Shown here piece after piece: positions 33,772-41,987 of a stretch of 64,000 nt of DNA (within the stretch, counting starts at the first letter, position 1; every line of letters begins with the position of its first letter). The stretch comes from Streptomyces qinglanensis (GTDB lineage Bacteria; Actinomycetota; Actinomycetes; Streptomycetales; Streptomycetaceae), in contig NZ_FOGO01000003.1 of NCBI RefSeq assembly GCF_900111245.1, positions 248,001 to 312,000 on the forward strand. The letters run 5' to 3'. The notes beneath the pieces are model-generated. The model did not search any database. It was not told the DNA's origin and worked only from the letters and a program-made list of their open reading frames with translations. The translations under genes and the position numbers were made by a program.

Positions 33772-35424
33772 ATGGAACGAAGCGCGACCAGTGGCGAACT
33801 GGCAAACGTGATCAAAAACGTGATCAAGAGTTCTACCGACGATTTCAAACAACGCGAGAAAATCGGCATCGCACGTTGCGACACGGCAGTCCGCCGGGAA
33901 GATCGGCATCGCGCCATATTCCCCGTCGAGGGTGTGCTGAGCCGTACCCCACGGGAATTCACCGCACTCGACGAGCACGGGGCGGAGCGCCTGCGGCGGC
34001 TGGAGGCGGGTCTTGCCGTCGTGCAGGAGGACTTTCCCGGGCTGGAGACCGGTGTCGCCCTGTGCCGGCTCTCGTGCGCGTTACTGGAAGGCGCCTGGCG
34101 CGAACGCGCCGCGAGCCCGGACGCGCCCGCGGACGACGACACGTGCGCCTGTGCCCTCTGCGCCCACCTGCCCGAGCCGCTCCCCCGCGGGCTGGAGGAC
34201 TACGACTGGCGCAGGAGCGACGGACGCCCGCTGCGGGTCAAGACCTGGCCCGAGCGGAAGGAACTCGACAGCGTGCTGACGGGCGGCTGGGTGTGGACCC
34301 GGAAGATGAACGACTCCGAACGGGACCTCGGCCTCCGCTTCCGGCACCAGGACGACATTCTGGTGCTCCACGAGTACAAGCGCGTCGAGGCGGCGATCGA
34401 GGTGTCCGAGAGCGCCCGGCGCGTCCGGCGGGGGCTCACGCGAGACCGCACGAGCAACGGGGCGCGCGCTCTGCTGTGCGGGCTCTACGCCGCGCACAAG
34501 CGGGCGGTCGACGAGTACTGGCTCGACCAGCATGTGGCGGGCGCGGTCGCACTCCCCCAGCGCACGCCGCTCGACAAGCCCTCCTACGCGCTGCTGCAGC
34601 TCATGGACTGCCTGTTCTGGCACGTCTCGCCGGACGAGGAGCTCTGGCAGGAGGAGCACCTGGCGGCGCTGGTCCTGTGCCGTGTGCTCAACGACATGAC
34701 CGACGTCCGCGCCGACGCGGTGACCGGCGAGGCCAGCAATTTCTGGCTGAGTTCCATGTCCACCCACGACAAGGCGCTCTACGGCGCCTGCGTCGTCGCG
34801 CTCCTCAAGTACGGTTGCATGCCGGAATCCCACGGCCTGCGGTGGAACTCCTGGCTGATGAACACCACCGTCGTCTGGGAAGGGCTGACGGGCAGGCACG
34901 CCCTGTGGTTCGACGGGATCACCGACGGTCTCCCCGCACGGGAGGACTGCCTCCTGTGCGGCATCGAGCCCAACGCCTGCACCGGCCTGCTGACCGGAGG
35001 CGTGGCACTGGAGGTCGGCGCCACCCCGCTGGTGGAACACCTCGGCGCCGCGGCGGCTGCCCTCTCGGCGCGCTGCCGCCGGGAGCAGCCCGCGGTGTGG
35101 CGGCTCTTCGACCGCGAACTGGCCGCCTTCGAGGCGCTGCACGGGGAGTGGCGCGGCAACGTCGGCTCGGTCTGGGAGATCCTCCGCCGCACCTACGTCG
35201 CCGGAGTCCGGGCGTGTCTGGCCGGCGGGCGGGGCGCCCGCGCGGTCCAGACGGACTCCGGGGAGGTGGGTGCGGCCCTGTTCCACACCCTGCACCGGCC
35301 GCCCGCCTGCAAGGAGGACACGGCGCTGCTCTCCTACATGTTCGGCTGCGCCCATCCGCACTTCCTGTGGAACGCCCAGGGGTACGCGCCGTCCGCCGTC
35401 GTCGGTGACTGGCTGGACGGCTGA
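33772..35424 (+). CDS. Unrecognised protein with an NSE/DTE-like terpene synthase motif
   Basis: 550 residues, mostly helical, no signal peptide. I cannot place it in a family by recognition. Residues 306-324 (LNDMTDVRADAVTGEASNF) align with the class I terpene synthase pattern NDxxSxxxExxxGExxN: N307, D311 in place of Ser, D315 in place of Glu, then G319, E320 and N323. A possible partner acidic motif is QDDILVLHE at 193-201, 113 residues before N307. Cysteine pairs CACALC (125-130) and CLLC (393-396) could bind metal. Codon 104 is TTA. ATG 33772 has AGGAGGG 8-10 bases upstream; a GTG 11 codons earlier is less likely. An MFS exporter follows. The terpene-synthase idea is inference only. Confidence 0.72.
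   Translation: MERSATSGELANVIKNVIKSSTDDFKQREKIGIARCDTAVRREDRHRAIFPVEGVLSRTPREFTALDEHGAERLRRLEAGLAVVQEDFPGLETGVALCRLSCALLEGAWRERAASPDAPADDDTCACALCAHLPEPLPRGLEDYDWRRSDGRPLRVKTWPERKELDSVLTGGWVWTRKMNDSERDLGLRFRHQDDILVLHEYKRVEAAIEVSESARRVRRGLTRDRTSNGARALLCGLYAAHKRAVDEYWLDQHVAGAVALPQRTPLDKPSYALLQLMDCLFWHVSPDEELWQEEHLAALVLCRVLNDMTDVRADAVTGEASNFWLSSMSTHDKALYGACVVALLKYGCMPESHGLRWNSWLMNTTVVWEGLTGRHALWFDGITDGLPAREDCLLCGIEPNACTGLLTGGVALEVGATPLVEHLGAAAAALSARCRREQPAVWRLFDRELAAFEALHGEWRGNVGSVWEILRRTYVAGVRACLAGGRGARAVQTDSGEVGAALFHTLHRPPACKEDTALLSYMFGCAHPHFLWNAQGYAPSAVVGDWLDG
34081..34083 (+). promoter_or_regulatory. TTA codon in the unrecognised gene
   Basis: In frame with the 33772 start (codon 104, TGC GCG TTA CTG GAA). 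In Streptomyces TTA codons are rare and mark genes dependent on bldA, often of secondary metabolism. Confidence 0.85.
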
Positions 35425-35731
35425 GCAACCGCCTCCGGGCGTCGGAGAACGCGCGGAATGCGGCGCCGGTGGACGCGCGTGCCGCACACGCCGCCGCCGG
35501 TCCGGCGCCGCACCCGCAGGACGGACAGGCAGCGGGCGGAAGCGGGCGCGCAGGGAAGCTCTGCTCCGATTCCGGGAAGCGTGTCCGTCCCGGCACCCCG
35601 AAGTCCACCACGGGGAGGCAGCCGGGCGATCCGGTCGGCTCCCGTGCCGGCGCCGTGAGCGCGGCAGGAGAGTGTCCCGTGGCGACCCCTCCGAAGTCCC
35701 GTAGTGAACCCTCCGAAGGAGCGACCGGCAT
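35425..35731. other. 307-bp gap before the MFS gene
   Basis: No gene or hairpin of note is seen. It is long for an operon, so the transporter may have its own promoter. Confidence 0.4.
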
Positions 35732-37042
35732 ATGGCGAGCCGCCCGCGGCCCTCTCCGCGCCGAGCACCGCGGCACTCGGCCGTCCTGCGGGAACGGAAC
35801 TTCCGCGTCTTCTTCATCGGCTGCACCACCTCGATGCTCGGCACGGCCATGGCGACGGTCGCGCTCGCGTTCGCGGTCCTGGACGCCACAGGCTCGCTCT
35901 CCGACCTCAGCCTCGTGATGGCGGCGCGGATCGTGCCGCTCGTCGCCCTCCTGCTGGGCGGCGGCGTCCTCGGCGACCGGCTGCCCCGGCGGCTGATCAT
36001 GCTGTGCTCCGACTGGCTGCGCGCACTGACCCAGGGTGTGCTGGCAGTCCTGCTCCTGACCGGCTCGGTCCGGCTGTGGCAACTCCTCCTGCTGGCCGCA
36101 CTCGGCGGCGTCGGCGAAGCCTTCTTCAAGCCCTCCTTCGACGGGCTGCTGCCGCACGTGGTCTCCGCCGCGCGGCTCCCGGACGCCAACACCATGATCG
36201 GCCTGGGCAACTCGGTGGCGGGCGTGGCGGGTCCCGCACTCGCGGGGGTGCTGGTGACTCTGACCTCCCCCGCCACGGTGCTGATGGTGGACGCCGGAAC
36301 CTACGCCGTGTGCGCCCTGTTCCTGATGCTGCTGCGCGTCCCGCCGTCCCGGTCGGCGGTCGCCGGCACCGGTGTGCTGCGCGAGTTGCGGGAGGGCTGG
36401 GGGGTCTTCACCGCGCACCGGTGGCTGTGGACGGTGACGCTGCAGTTCACCATGTTCAACTTCGTCGTCTGGGCACCGTATCTGGTACTCGGACCGGCCG
36501 CCGCGGAGGAGAGCTACACCGGAGCCGGCTCGTGGGGCGCGGTCGTGGCGGTCTACGGCCTCGGCTCCGTCACCGGCGGGCTGCTCCTGCTCGGCCGGCG
36601 GCCCTCGCGGCCCCTGCTGGTCACCACCCTGGTCACGGTGCTGTGGGCGGCCCCTTCCGCCGCACTGGCCGCCCGGGCACCGCTCGGGGTGGTGTGTGCC
36701 GGGGCCCTGTGTGCCGGGGTGGCCAACTCGGTCTTCAACGCCCTGTGGATGACGACCATTCAGCAGTACGTGCCGCGTGCGGCGCTCTCGCGGGTGATGT
36801 CCTACGTGTCGTTCGGTGCCTACTCCATCGGCCCGCTCGGCCTCGCCCTGGCCGGGCCACTGGCGGAGCGTACGAGCATCTCGACGGTGCTGGCCGTCGG
36901 AGTCTGCTGGCAGGTGGCCGCCAACGCCTGCGTCCTGTGCCTGCCGTCGGTGCGCGGGGTGCGCCTGATCAGCGCGGCGGGCAGCGCGCCGGTCGCGGGG
37001 CCCGCCCGGGAGCACACGCCTCGGGGCGGGCCCCCGGCCTGA
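35732..37042 (+). CDS. MFS exporter (MFS_3/EntS-like)
   Basis: A protein of 436 residues with about 12 membrane helices. It opens LRERNFRVFFIGCTTSMLG and carries the motif-A-like GGGVLGDRLPRRLIM after helix 2. This subgroup contains siderophore and macrolide exporters. GGAG lies 12 bases upstream of ATG 35732 (CCGAAGGAGCG). It follows the unrecognised TTA gene in the same direction and is the natural candidate for exporting its product, which is inference. Confidence 0.87.
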   Translation: MASRPRPSPRRAPRHSAVLRERNFRVFFIGCTTSMLGTAMATVALAFAVLDATGSLSDLSLVMAARIVPLVALLLGGGVLGDRLPRRLIMLCSDWLRALTQGVLAVLLLTGSVRLWQLLLLAALGGVGEAFFKPSFDGLLPHVVSAARLPDANTMIGLGNSVAGVAGPALAGVLVTLTSPATVLMVDAGTYAVCALFLMLLRVPPSRSAVAGTGVLRELREGWGVFTAHRWLWTVTLQFTMFNFVVWAPYLVLGPAAAEESYTGAGSWGAVVAVYGLGSVTGGLLLLGRRPSRPLLVTTLVTVLWAAPSAALAARAPLGVVCAGALCAGVANSVFNALWMTTIQQYVPRAALSRVMSYVSFGAYSIGPLGLALAGPLAERTSISTVLAVGVCWQVAANACVLCLPSVRGVRLISAAGSAPVAGPAREHTPRGGPPA

Positions 37043-37111
37043 CCGTGCGCCTCCTCCGGGGGACCGGGGGCCGACCGGGAGCGGCGCCGAGGCGGCCGAG
37101 GTGCCGGGGGC

Positions 37112-37672
37112 TCACCGGGAGGGGAACGGCGGCGCCCAGGGCTCGCCCTCCAGCAGCAGCCCGTTGGCCAGGCAGCTGATGGTCCGGTACCAGCCGATCA
37201 GCACGAGGAGCTCCAGCAGTTGCGCGTCCTCGTAGTGGGACCGCAACGCGGTCCAGGCGGGGTCGGACAACCGTGCGGTCTCGTGCAGTTCGTCGACCGC
37301 ACCCATCAGCGCCACCTGCCGGGGGGTGAAGACCGGATCGGCCGCCGCACCGGGGGCGGCGGTGGCACGCAACTGCTCGGAGCCGAGTCCGGCCTGCCGG
37401 GCGAGGGTCGCGGCGTGCACGCCCCACTCGTAGGCGCAGTCCGCGCGTGCCGTCACCCGCGCGATGACAAGCTCCCGGTCGACGGCGGGCAGGGAGCCGT
37501 GGCCGAGCAGACCGGCGCCCAGCGCGAACATCCGCGAGGCGAGCGCGGGGTTGCGGTGCAGCACCCGGAAGAGCACGAGGGGCTCGTGCGGAACTCCCGG
37601 GGGCATCCAGCGATCCAGTGCCCCGGCGACGTCGGCGGGGTACGGAGGAGTGAGCGGTTCGATGCGCGGCAC
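37112..37672 (-). CDS. Carboxymuconolactone decarboxylase/AhpD-like protein
   Basis: A protein of 186 residues of the AhpD-like superfamily. The core is LPAVDRELVIARVTARADCAYEWGVHAATLARQ split around the single cysteine; the second cysteine of the CxxC redox motif is glutamate (CAYE), as in many actinobacterial members, so peroxidase activity is doubtful. Start GTG 37672 follows AAGGGGG. It is divergent from an HxlR regulator with paired palindromes between them. Confidence 0.84.
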   Translation of the reverse strand: MPRIEPLTPPYPADVAGALDRWMPPGVPHEPLVLFRVLHRNPALASRMFALGAGLLGHGSLPAVDRELVIARVTARADCAYEWGVHAATLARQAGLGSEQLRATAAPGAAADPVFTPRQVALMGAVDELHETARLSDPAWTALRSHYEDAQLLELLVLIGWYRTISCLANGLLLEGEPWAPPFPSR

Positions 37673-37685
37673 AGCGCCCCCTTGC

Positions 37686-37726
37686 TTCGATTTTCGAACC
37701 ACTATGCTGCTTCGACAGTCGAAGCA
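37686..37726. promoter_or_regulatory. Two TTCGA-N3-TCGAA palindromes (HxlR operator candidates)
   Basis: TTCGA-TTT-TCGAA at 37686-37698 and TGCTTCGA-CAG-TCGAAGCA at 37708-37726, with centres 25 bp apart, in the 73-bp gap between divergent genes. The shared half-site and spacing suggest two dimers of one regulator. Confidence 0.75.
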
Positions 37727-37745
37727 CAAGAGAAGGGAGCCAGGA

Positions 37746-38087
37746 ATGGACACCGGAGCCGCAACACCCCGGCCCGGCGCACCGGTCCGCGGATCCGCTT
37801 CGGGCCGCCCGATCATGGCCGCCCTCGATCTGCTCGGACGCCGCTGGACCATGCGCATCGTCTGGGAGCTCAGCCAGGCCCCGGCCGGCTTCCGGGAGCT
37901 CCAGCGCCGGTGCGAGCGGATGTCCTCCAGCGTGCTGAGCACCCGGCTGGAAGAGCTGGCCCAGGCCCGGCTGCTCACCCTGAGGGACGACGGCTACCGC
38001 CTGACGCCGCTCGGCCAGGAGCTCGTGGACGCCCTCCGCCCGCTGGGCGACTGGAGCCGGCGGTGGGCGGACGCAGCGGACGCCTGA
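37746..38087 (+). CDS. HxlR-family transcriptional regulator
   Basis: A winged-helix protein of 113 residues: ALDLLGRRWTMRIVWELSQ, GFRELQRRCERMSSSVLSTR and LEELAQARLLTLRDDGYRLT. HxlR regulators often sense reactive electrophiles or oxidants through cysteine; C56 is the only cysteine. AAGGGAG precedes ATG 37746. It probably controls itself and the divergent AhpD-like gene through the two palindromes between them. Confidence 0.9.
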   Translation: MDTGAATPRPGAPVRGSASGRPIMAALDLLGRRWTMRIVWELSQAPAGFRELQRRCERMSSSVLSTRLEELAQARLLTLRDDGYRLTPLGQELVDALRPLGDWSRRWADAADA

Positions 38088-38325
38088 GGCCGTGCGCACG
38101 GCCCGGGGTGCCACGACCCCGCACCGGTCAGGAACGCCGTGCCGGTCGCCCGGCGTCATCCGGCGCGTCCGGCAGCCGTCACCGTGGTGCCGGGGCCCCG
38201 CACCAGCCCGGCCCCCGGGCCGGTGACGGATCGCCAGAAGAGGGGTTGGATCATGCAGTTGGACGGTCAGCGGGATGTCGGACGGCTCCGGCATCCGGAG
38301 TTGCGCAGAGGGGCGGCGAAAGCTC

Positions 38326-39240
38326 ATGAGGCTCTGTTTCCTGGTGGAGGAGCGGTACCGGGAGGACGGCATGCCGATGGCGGTCATCCGCCGGCTCAGG
38401 GCCTGGGGGCACTGTGTGGACGTGCTGCGGCCGGGCGTCTCGCTGATCCGGGTCTCGGAGGACATCCGGGCCGGCAGCCACGACGCCTGGGTCCTCAAGA
38501 CCGTGCCGCACGGCCCCGGGCTGACACTGCTGGAAGCCGCCGCCGCGGTGGGGCTCACCACGGTCAACGACGCGCGTTCGGTCCGCGGTGTGCGGGACAA
38601 GGCCCTCGCCGCGGCGGTGGGCCGCAGCCGCGGGCTGCCGGTGCCGGTCACCTACGCGGTGGCACGGCCGGAGTCCCTGGGAGAGATCCCCTCTTCCGCG
38701 TTCCCCCTGGTGGTCAAACCCGCCGACGGAAGCGCGGGCCGGGCCGTCCGGCTGGTGTCCTCGCCCGAACTGCTGCCGCGGCTGTGCGGCGAGCTGGCCG
38801 GTGAAGGGCTGCTGATCGCCCAGCCGTACGTGCCCAACTCCGGTACGGATCTGAAGGTGTACTGCGTCGGCGGAGAGATGTTCGCCACCCAACGGTGTTC
38901 GCCGCTGCACCCCGAGCTGTCGGTACCCGAGCAGCAGGTGCCGCTGAGCGCGGAGGTGGCCGCTCTCGCCGCCGAGACAGGAAGCGTCTACGGACTCGAC
39001 CTGTACGGCGTGGACGTGCTGCTCGGCCCCGAGGGCCCGGTCGTCGTCGATGTGAACGACTTCCCGAGTTTCCGCCAGGTGCCCGACGCGACGGCACGGG
39101 TGGCGCACGCGATCCTCGCCCTGGCGCGCGCGGGGAGCGCCAGGCGTCCGCAGGCAGTGCTGCCGACGTCACCCGGCGGGGCGTTGGGACCGGAACCGGC
39201 CGCGTCGCAGGTCGCCGCCGGGGTCGGGGACCCCCGGTGA
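38326..39240 (+). CDS. RimK-like ATP-grasp ligase (first of a pair)
   Basis: A protein of 304 residues. The N-terminal pre-ATP-grasp strand is MRLCFLVEERY, the ATP-binding strand is PLVVKPADGSAGRAVR, and the metal-binding end is GLDLYGVDVL followed by VVVDVNDFPSF. ATP-grasp enzymes join a carboxylate to an amine or thiol through an acyl phosphate. The substrate is unknown. Start ATG 38326 has AGAGGGG 10 bases upstream; ATG 38275 is an in-frame alternative. The stop overlaps the next gene by 4 bases (GTGA), so the two are coupled. Confidence 0.84.
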   Translation: MRLCFLVEERYREDGMPMAVIRRLRAWGHCVDVLRPGVSLIRVSEDIRAGSHDAWVLKTVPHGPGLTLLEAAAAVGLTTVNDARSVRGVRDKALAAAVGRSRGLPVPVTYAVARPESLGEIPSSAFPLVVKPADGSAGRAVRLVSSPELLPRLCGELAGEGLLIAQPYVPNSGTDLKVYCVGGEMFATQRCSPLHPELSVPEQQVPLSAEVAALAAETGSVYGLDLYGVDVLLGPEGPVVVDVNDFPSFRQVPDATARVAHAILALARAGSARRPQAVLPTSPGGALGPEPAASQVAAGVGDPR

Positions 39241-40097
39241 GGGTCGTTCTGATCACCCCGCGGCCCGACCATCCGCTGCTCGCCGCCGCCACGGCCCTGC
39301 TGCGTCCCGACCACCGGGTGGAGGTGATCGACCCGGCGACCGCGGCGGCCGCTCCGCAGTGCGCCGAACCGGAACGCCCGCTGGCCGACGTCTACCTGCT
39401 CAAGGCCCGCACCCCGCGCGCACTCGCCCTGGCTCACGCCCTGGAGCGGCACGGTGCGGTGGTGGTGAACTCCGCCGCGGCGACCGCACGATGCCAGGAC
39501 CGGACGCGGATGGCCGGGCTCGCCCACCGGGCCGGGTTGCCGTTCGTGCGGGGCCGGACGGTGGGCGCGCTGCGGGAACTGGCCGGACTGCAGCCGACGC
39601 GCCCGCTCGTCGTCAAGAGCCGGTACAGCAGGCGCGGCGACCTCGTCGCCCGCGTCGACGGTGCCCGGGAGATCCGGGCACTGTGCGGCATATGGGGCTC
39701 CGAACCGGTCGTGGTGCAGCCGTTCGCGGCGAACGACGGCTGGGACCGCAAGCTGTGGGTGATCTCCGGACAGCTCTTCGCGGGACTGCGCCGCTCGGAA
39801 CTGGCCGAGGACAGCCCCGCGGGACCCGCGGGCCGCGAGCCGGCCGAGCCCCTCGCACCCGGCGACCTGCCGCGCGACTGGTACGACCTCGCGCTGCGGA
39901 CGGGCGCGGCCTTCGGCCTGGAGGTGTACGGACTCGACCTCGTCGACGGCGGCGGGGGCCCGCTGATCGTGGACGTCAACGCGTTCCCCGGGATCCGCGG
40001 CCAGGCGGGGGCACCGCGCGCGCTCGCCGAACTCGTCCTGCGGAAGGGTGCCGCCGCACGGAGCGCCCCCGGCGCCGAACGCAGCCCCGGACGGTGA
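39237..40097 (+). CDS. RimK-like ATP-grasp ligase (second of a pair)
   Basis: A protein of 286 residues, built like its upstream neighbour: VRVVLITPRPDHPLL start, PLVVKSRYSRRGDLVARVDG, then GLEVYGLDLV and LIVDVNAFPGIRG at the metal site. Start GTG 39237 overlaps the previous stop. The two may have arisen by duplication but differ in the central domain, so they could act on different substrates or as a heteromer. No carrier peptide or LysW-like gene is seen beside them. Confidence 0.84.
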   Translation: MRVVLITPRPDHPLLAAATALLRPDHRVEVIDPATAAAAPQCAEPERPLADVYLLKARTPRALALAHALERHGAVVVNSAAATARCQDRTRMAGLAHRAGLPFVRGRTVGALRELAGLQPTRPLVVKSRYSRRGDLVARVDGAREIRALCGIWGSEPVVVQPFAANDGWDRKLWVISGQLFAGLRRSELAEDSPAGPAGREPAEPLAPGDLPRDWYDLALRTGAAFGLEVYGLDLVDGGGGPLIVDVNAFPGIRGQAGAPRALAELVLRKGAAARSAPGAERSPGR

Positions 40098-40120
40098 GCG
40101 GCGGCGCCGGGCGCGTAAGG

Positions 40121-40152
40121 CGGTGCCCCCGCGGCCGGAGGCAGGGGCACCG
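40121..40152. terminator. Hairpin between ATP-grasp pair and the DinB-like gene
   Basis: 9-bp arms CGGTGCCCC and GGGGCACCG around a 14-base loop, between convergent genes. Confidence 0.6.
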
Positions 40153-40161
40153 GCCGCGCGC

Positions 40162-40782
40162 TCAGACCAGCGGCGACCAGTCGGGGCGGCGCCCCAGGTA
40201 GCGGAGCAGTTCGCCGCCCGGCTCCTCCGCAGCCGGAGCCCCCGCAGGATCGGCTGCGGGCTCCAGCGCGGGTGCATAGGCGCCGAAGTTCCGCAGCGGT
40301 TCGACGATCTGCCGGGCGGCCGGCAGCAGGTACCCGGCCAGCTCCGCGGTCAGCGGCGAGGGCCGCCCGAGCGCGACCGCGATGTCCCAGGCGTGCACGG
40401 CCGCATCGAGTGCGCAGGCTCCCAGACCGAGAGCGGGGGACATCGCGTTGGGCGGTACCGGCACCCGCACCTCCTCGGCGTCGGCGGGCACGTCCGCCCA
40501 GGCGGCGGCCGCCGCGGTGAGGGCCGACTCGAGCAGCGCCCCGGGGTCGTCGCCGAGTTCGCCCGAGGGTGCGAAGGGGTCCTCGGTCGGACCGGGGCCT
40601 CCGGTCAGGAAGGCGGCGAAGGCGAGCTGGTCGCCCACCGCGTGCTGCAGGACCTGGGCCGCATCCCACTTCTCGCAGGGCGTCGGCAGCCGCAGGCCCG
40701 CCGCGTCGACCCCGCGCACTGCCGCGCGCAGCGCCTGGTGCGCCTGCTCCAGTACGAGTCTTCCGGTCACGGTCGTCTCCAT
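40162..40782 (-). CDS. TIGR03086/DinB-like protein (mycothiol-dependent maleylpyruvate isomerase N-terminal family)
   Basis: A protein of 206 residues with the family pattern RLPTPCEKWDAAQVLQHAVG near the N-terminus and a second histidine in ALDAAVHAWDIAVALG. The four-helix fold binds a metal with three histidines and often uses mycothiol. The substrate is unknown. GTG 40818 is an in-frame alternative that overlaps the epoxide hydrolase stop (GTGA at 40815-40818), so coupling with that gene is likely. Confidence 0.82.
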   Translation of the reverse strand: METTVTGRLVLEQAHQALRAAVRGVDAAGLRLPTPCEKWDAAQVLQHAVGDQLAFAAFLTGGPGPTEDPFAPSGELGDDPGALLESALTAAAAAWADVPADAEEVRVPVPPNAMSPALGLGACALDAAVHAWDIAVALGRPSPLTAELAGYLLPAARQIVEPLRNFGAYAPALEPAADPAGAPAAEEPGGELLRYLGRRPDWSPLV

Positions 40783-40814
40783 CCGTTCGGGGTTCACAGA
40801 TTGTTCGAGGGTGT

Positions 40815-41912
40815 TCACAGGTTTCCGTAGAACGCCGCGAGGTCCTCGGCCAGCGCCTCGGGGGCGACGTGGTGCAGGTAGTGGGTGGGTTCCGGATGGA
40901 CCGTCCAGGACCGGATGTCGCCGTGGTCGCGCTCGGCGAACCGGCGGATTCCGTAGAAGTCGCCCACGGAGCCGGACAGCGCGAGCGGCACCGTCGTGCG
41001 GCCCTCCGGCCGGGGCGCCTTGGCGTTCTCGTAGTACAGCCGGAGCGCGGATCCCGCAGTCCCGGTGAACCAGTGGATCGCGGCGTTGGCGAGCACGAAG
41101 TCGTCGTCGAGCTCCTCGCCCAGCAACTGGTCCAGCCAGCCCAGCAGTCCCGCCGGCGAGTCCAGCAGCGCGTGCGCGAGCGTCTGCGGCTGCTGCGCGT
41201 GCACCTGGTTGAAGGCCGACTTGTGCTCCATGAACCAGTTCAGGTTGTCGAGCGCCTGCCGCTCCTCGTCGGTCAGTCCGGTCAGTTCGGCCGGATCGCC
41301 CGACGGGAAGGAGAAGACCTGGGTGACGTGAGTGCCCACGACGCGCTCCGGAGCAGCCCTGCCCACCTCGACGGAGATCATCGACCCCGCGTCGTTGCCC
41401 GCCGCGCCGTACCGCTCGTAGCCGAGCCGCCGCATCAGGGTGTCCCAGGCGCGGGCGATCCGCCGGTTGTCCCAGCCCTCCTCGGTGGTCGGACCCGAGA
41501 AGCCGAAGCCGGGGATCGACGGAATCACCAGGTGGAAGCCGCCCGCGGTGAGGGGAGCGACGATGTTCTCGAACTCCACGACCGAGCCGGGCCAACCGTG
41601 GGTCAGCAGCAGCGGCAGCGCGTCGGCGTGTTCGGAGCGGATGTGCAGGAAGTGCACCCGCTGCCCGTCGATCCGGGTGATGAACTGCGGGTGGCGGTTG
41701 AGCCGCTCCTCCTGGGCCCGCCAGTCGTAGCCGTGGCGCCAGTACTCCGCCAGGTGCCGGACCCGGTCGGTCGCCACACCGTAGTCCGGACCGGGGGCCG
41801 GGTCGGCGAACCTGGTCGCCGCGAGCCGTGCGGCGAGAGCGTCCGTCTCGCTCTTGGGGATCTCGATCCGGAAGCGCCGTATCGCTGTGTCCTCGCGCGT
41901 GTCCTCGCTCAT
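40815..41912 (-). CDS. Epoxide hydrolase (EHN-type alpha/beta hydrolase)
   Basis: A protein of 365 residues. It has an N-terminal EHN domain (FRIEIPKSETDALAARLAAT), the oxyanion motif HGWPGS and nucleophile D174 in GAAGNDAGSM. The C-terminal histidine is in the HYLHHVAPEAL region. It hydrolyses epoxides to diols; the natural substrate is unknown. ATG 41921 is three codons upstream and equally possible. It is cotranscribed with the DinB-like gene downstream. Confidence 0.88.
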   Translation of the reverse strand: MSEDTREDTAIRRFRIEIPKSETDALAARLAATRFADPAPGPDYGVATDRVRHLAEYWRHGYDWRAQEERLNRHPQFITRIDGQRVHFLHIRSEHADALPLLLTHGWPGSVVEFENIVAPLTAGGFHLVIPSIPGFGFSGPTTEEGWDNRRIARAWDTLMRRLGYERYGAAGNDAGSMISVEVGRAAPERVVGTHVTQVFSFPSGDPAELTGLTDEERQALDNLNWFMEHKSAFNQVHAQQPQTLAHALLDSPAGLLGWLDQLLGEELDDDFVLANAAIHWFTGTAGSALRLYYENAKAPRPEGRTTVPLALSGSVGDFYGIRRFAERDHGDIRSWTVHPEPTHYLHHVAPEALAEDLAAFYGNL

Positions 41913-41987
41913 GCCTTCCATGATTCCGCCTGCTCCGACCTGGAACAACGCCCGATCGCAGCACGACCGTGATGCCAGACGAAACGA

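Noticed and set aside
33717..35408. Second long plus-strand frame over the unknown TTA gene
   Set aside because: Arg/Gly/Ala-rich with unfavourable codon positions; the 33772 frame has a Shine-Dalgarno and normal amino acid composition.
38253..38804. Possible graspetide precursor beside the ATP-grasp pair
   Set aside because: The frame does not end as a short peptide, has no repeated core motif and overlaps the ligase gene out of phase. I kept only the start site as a weak observation.
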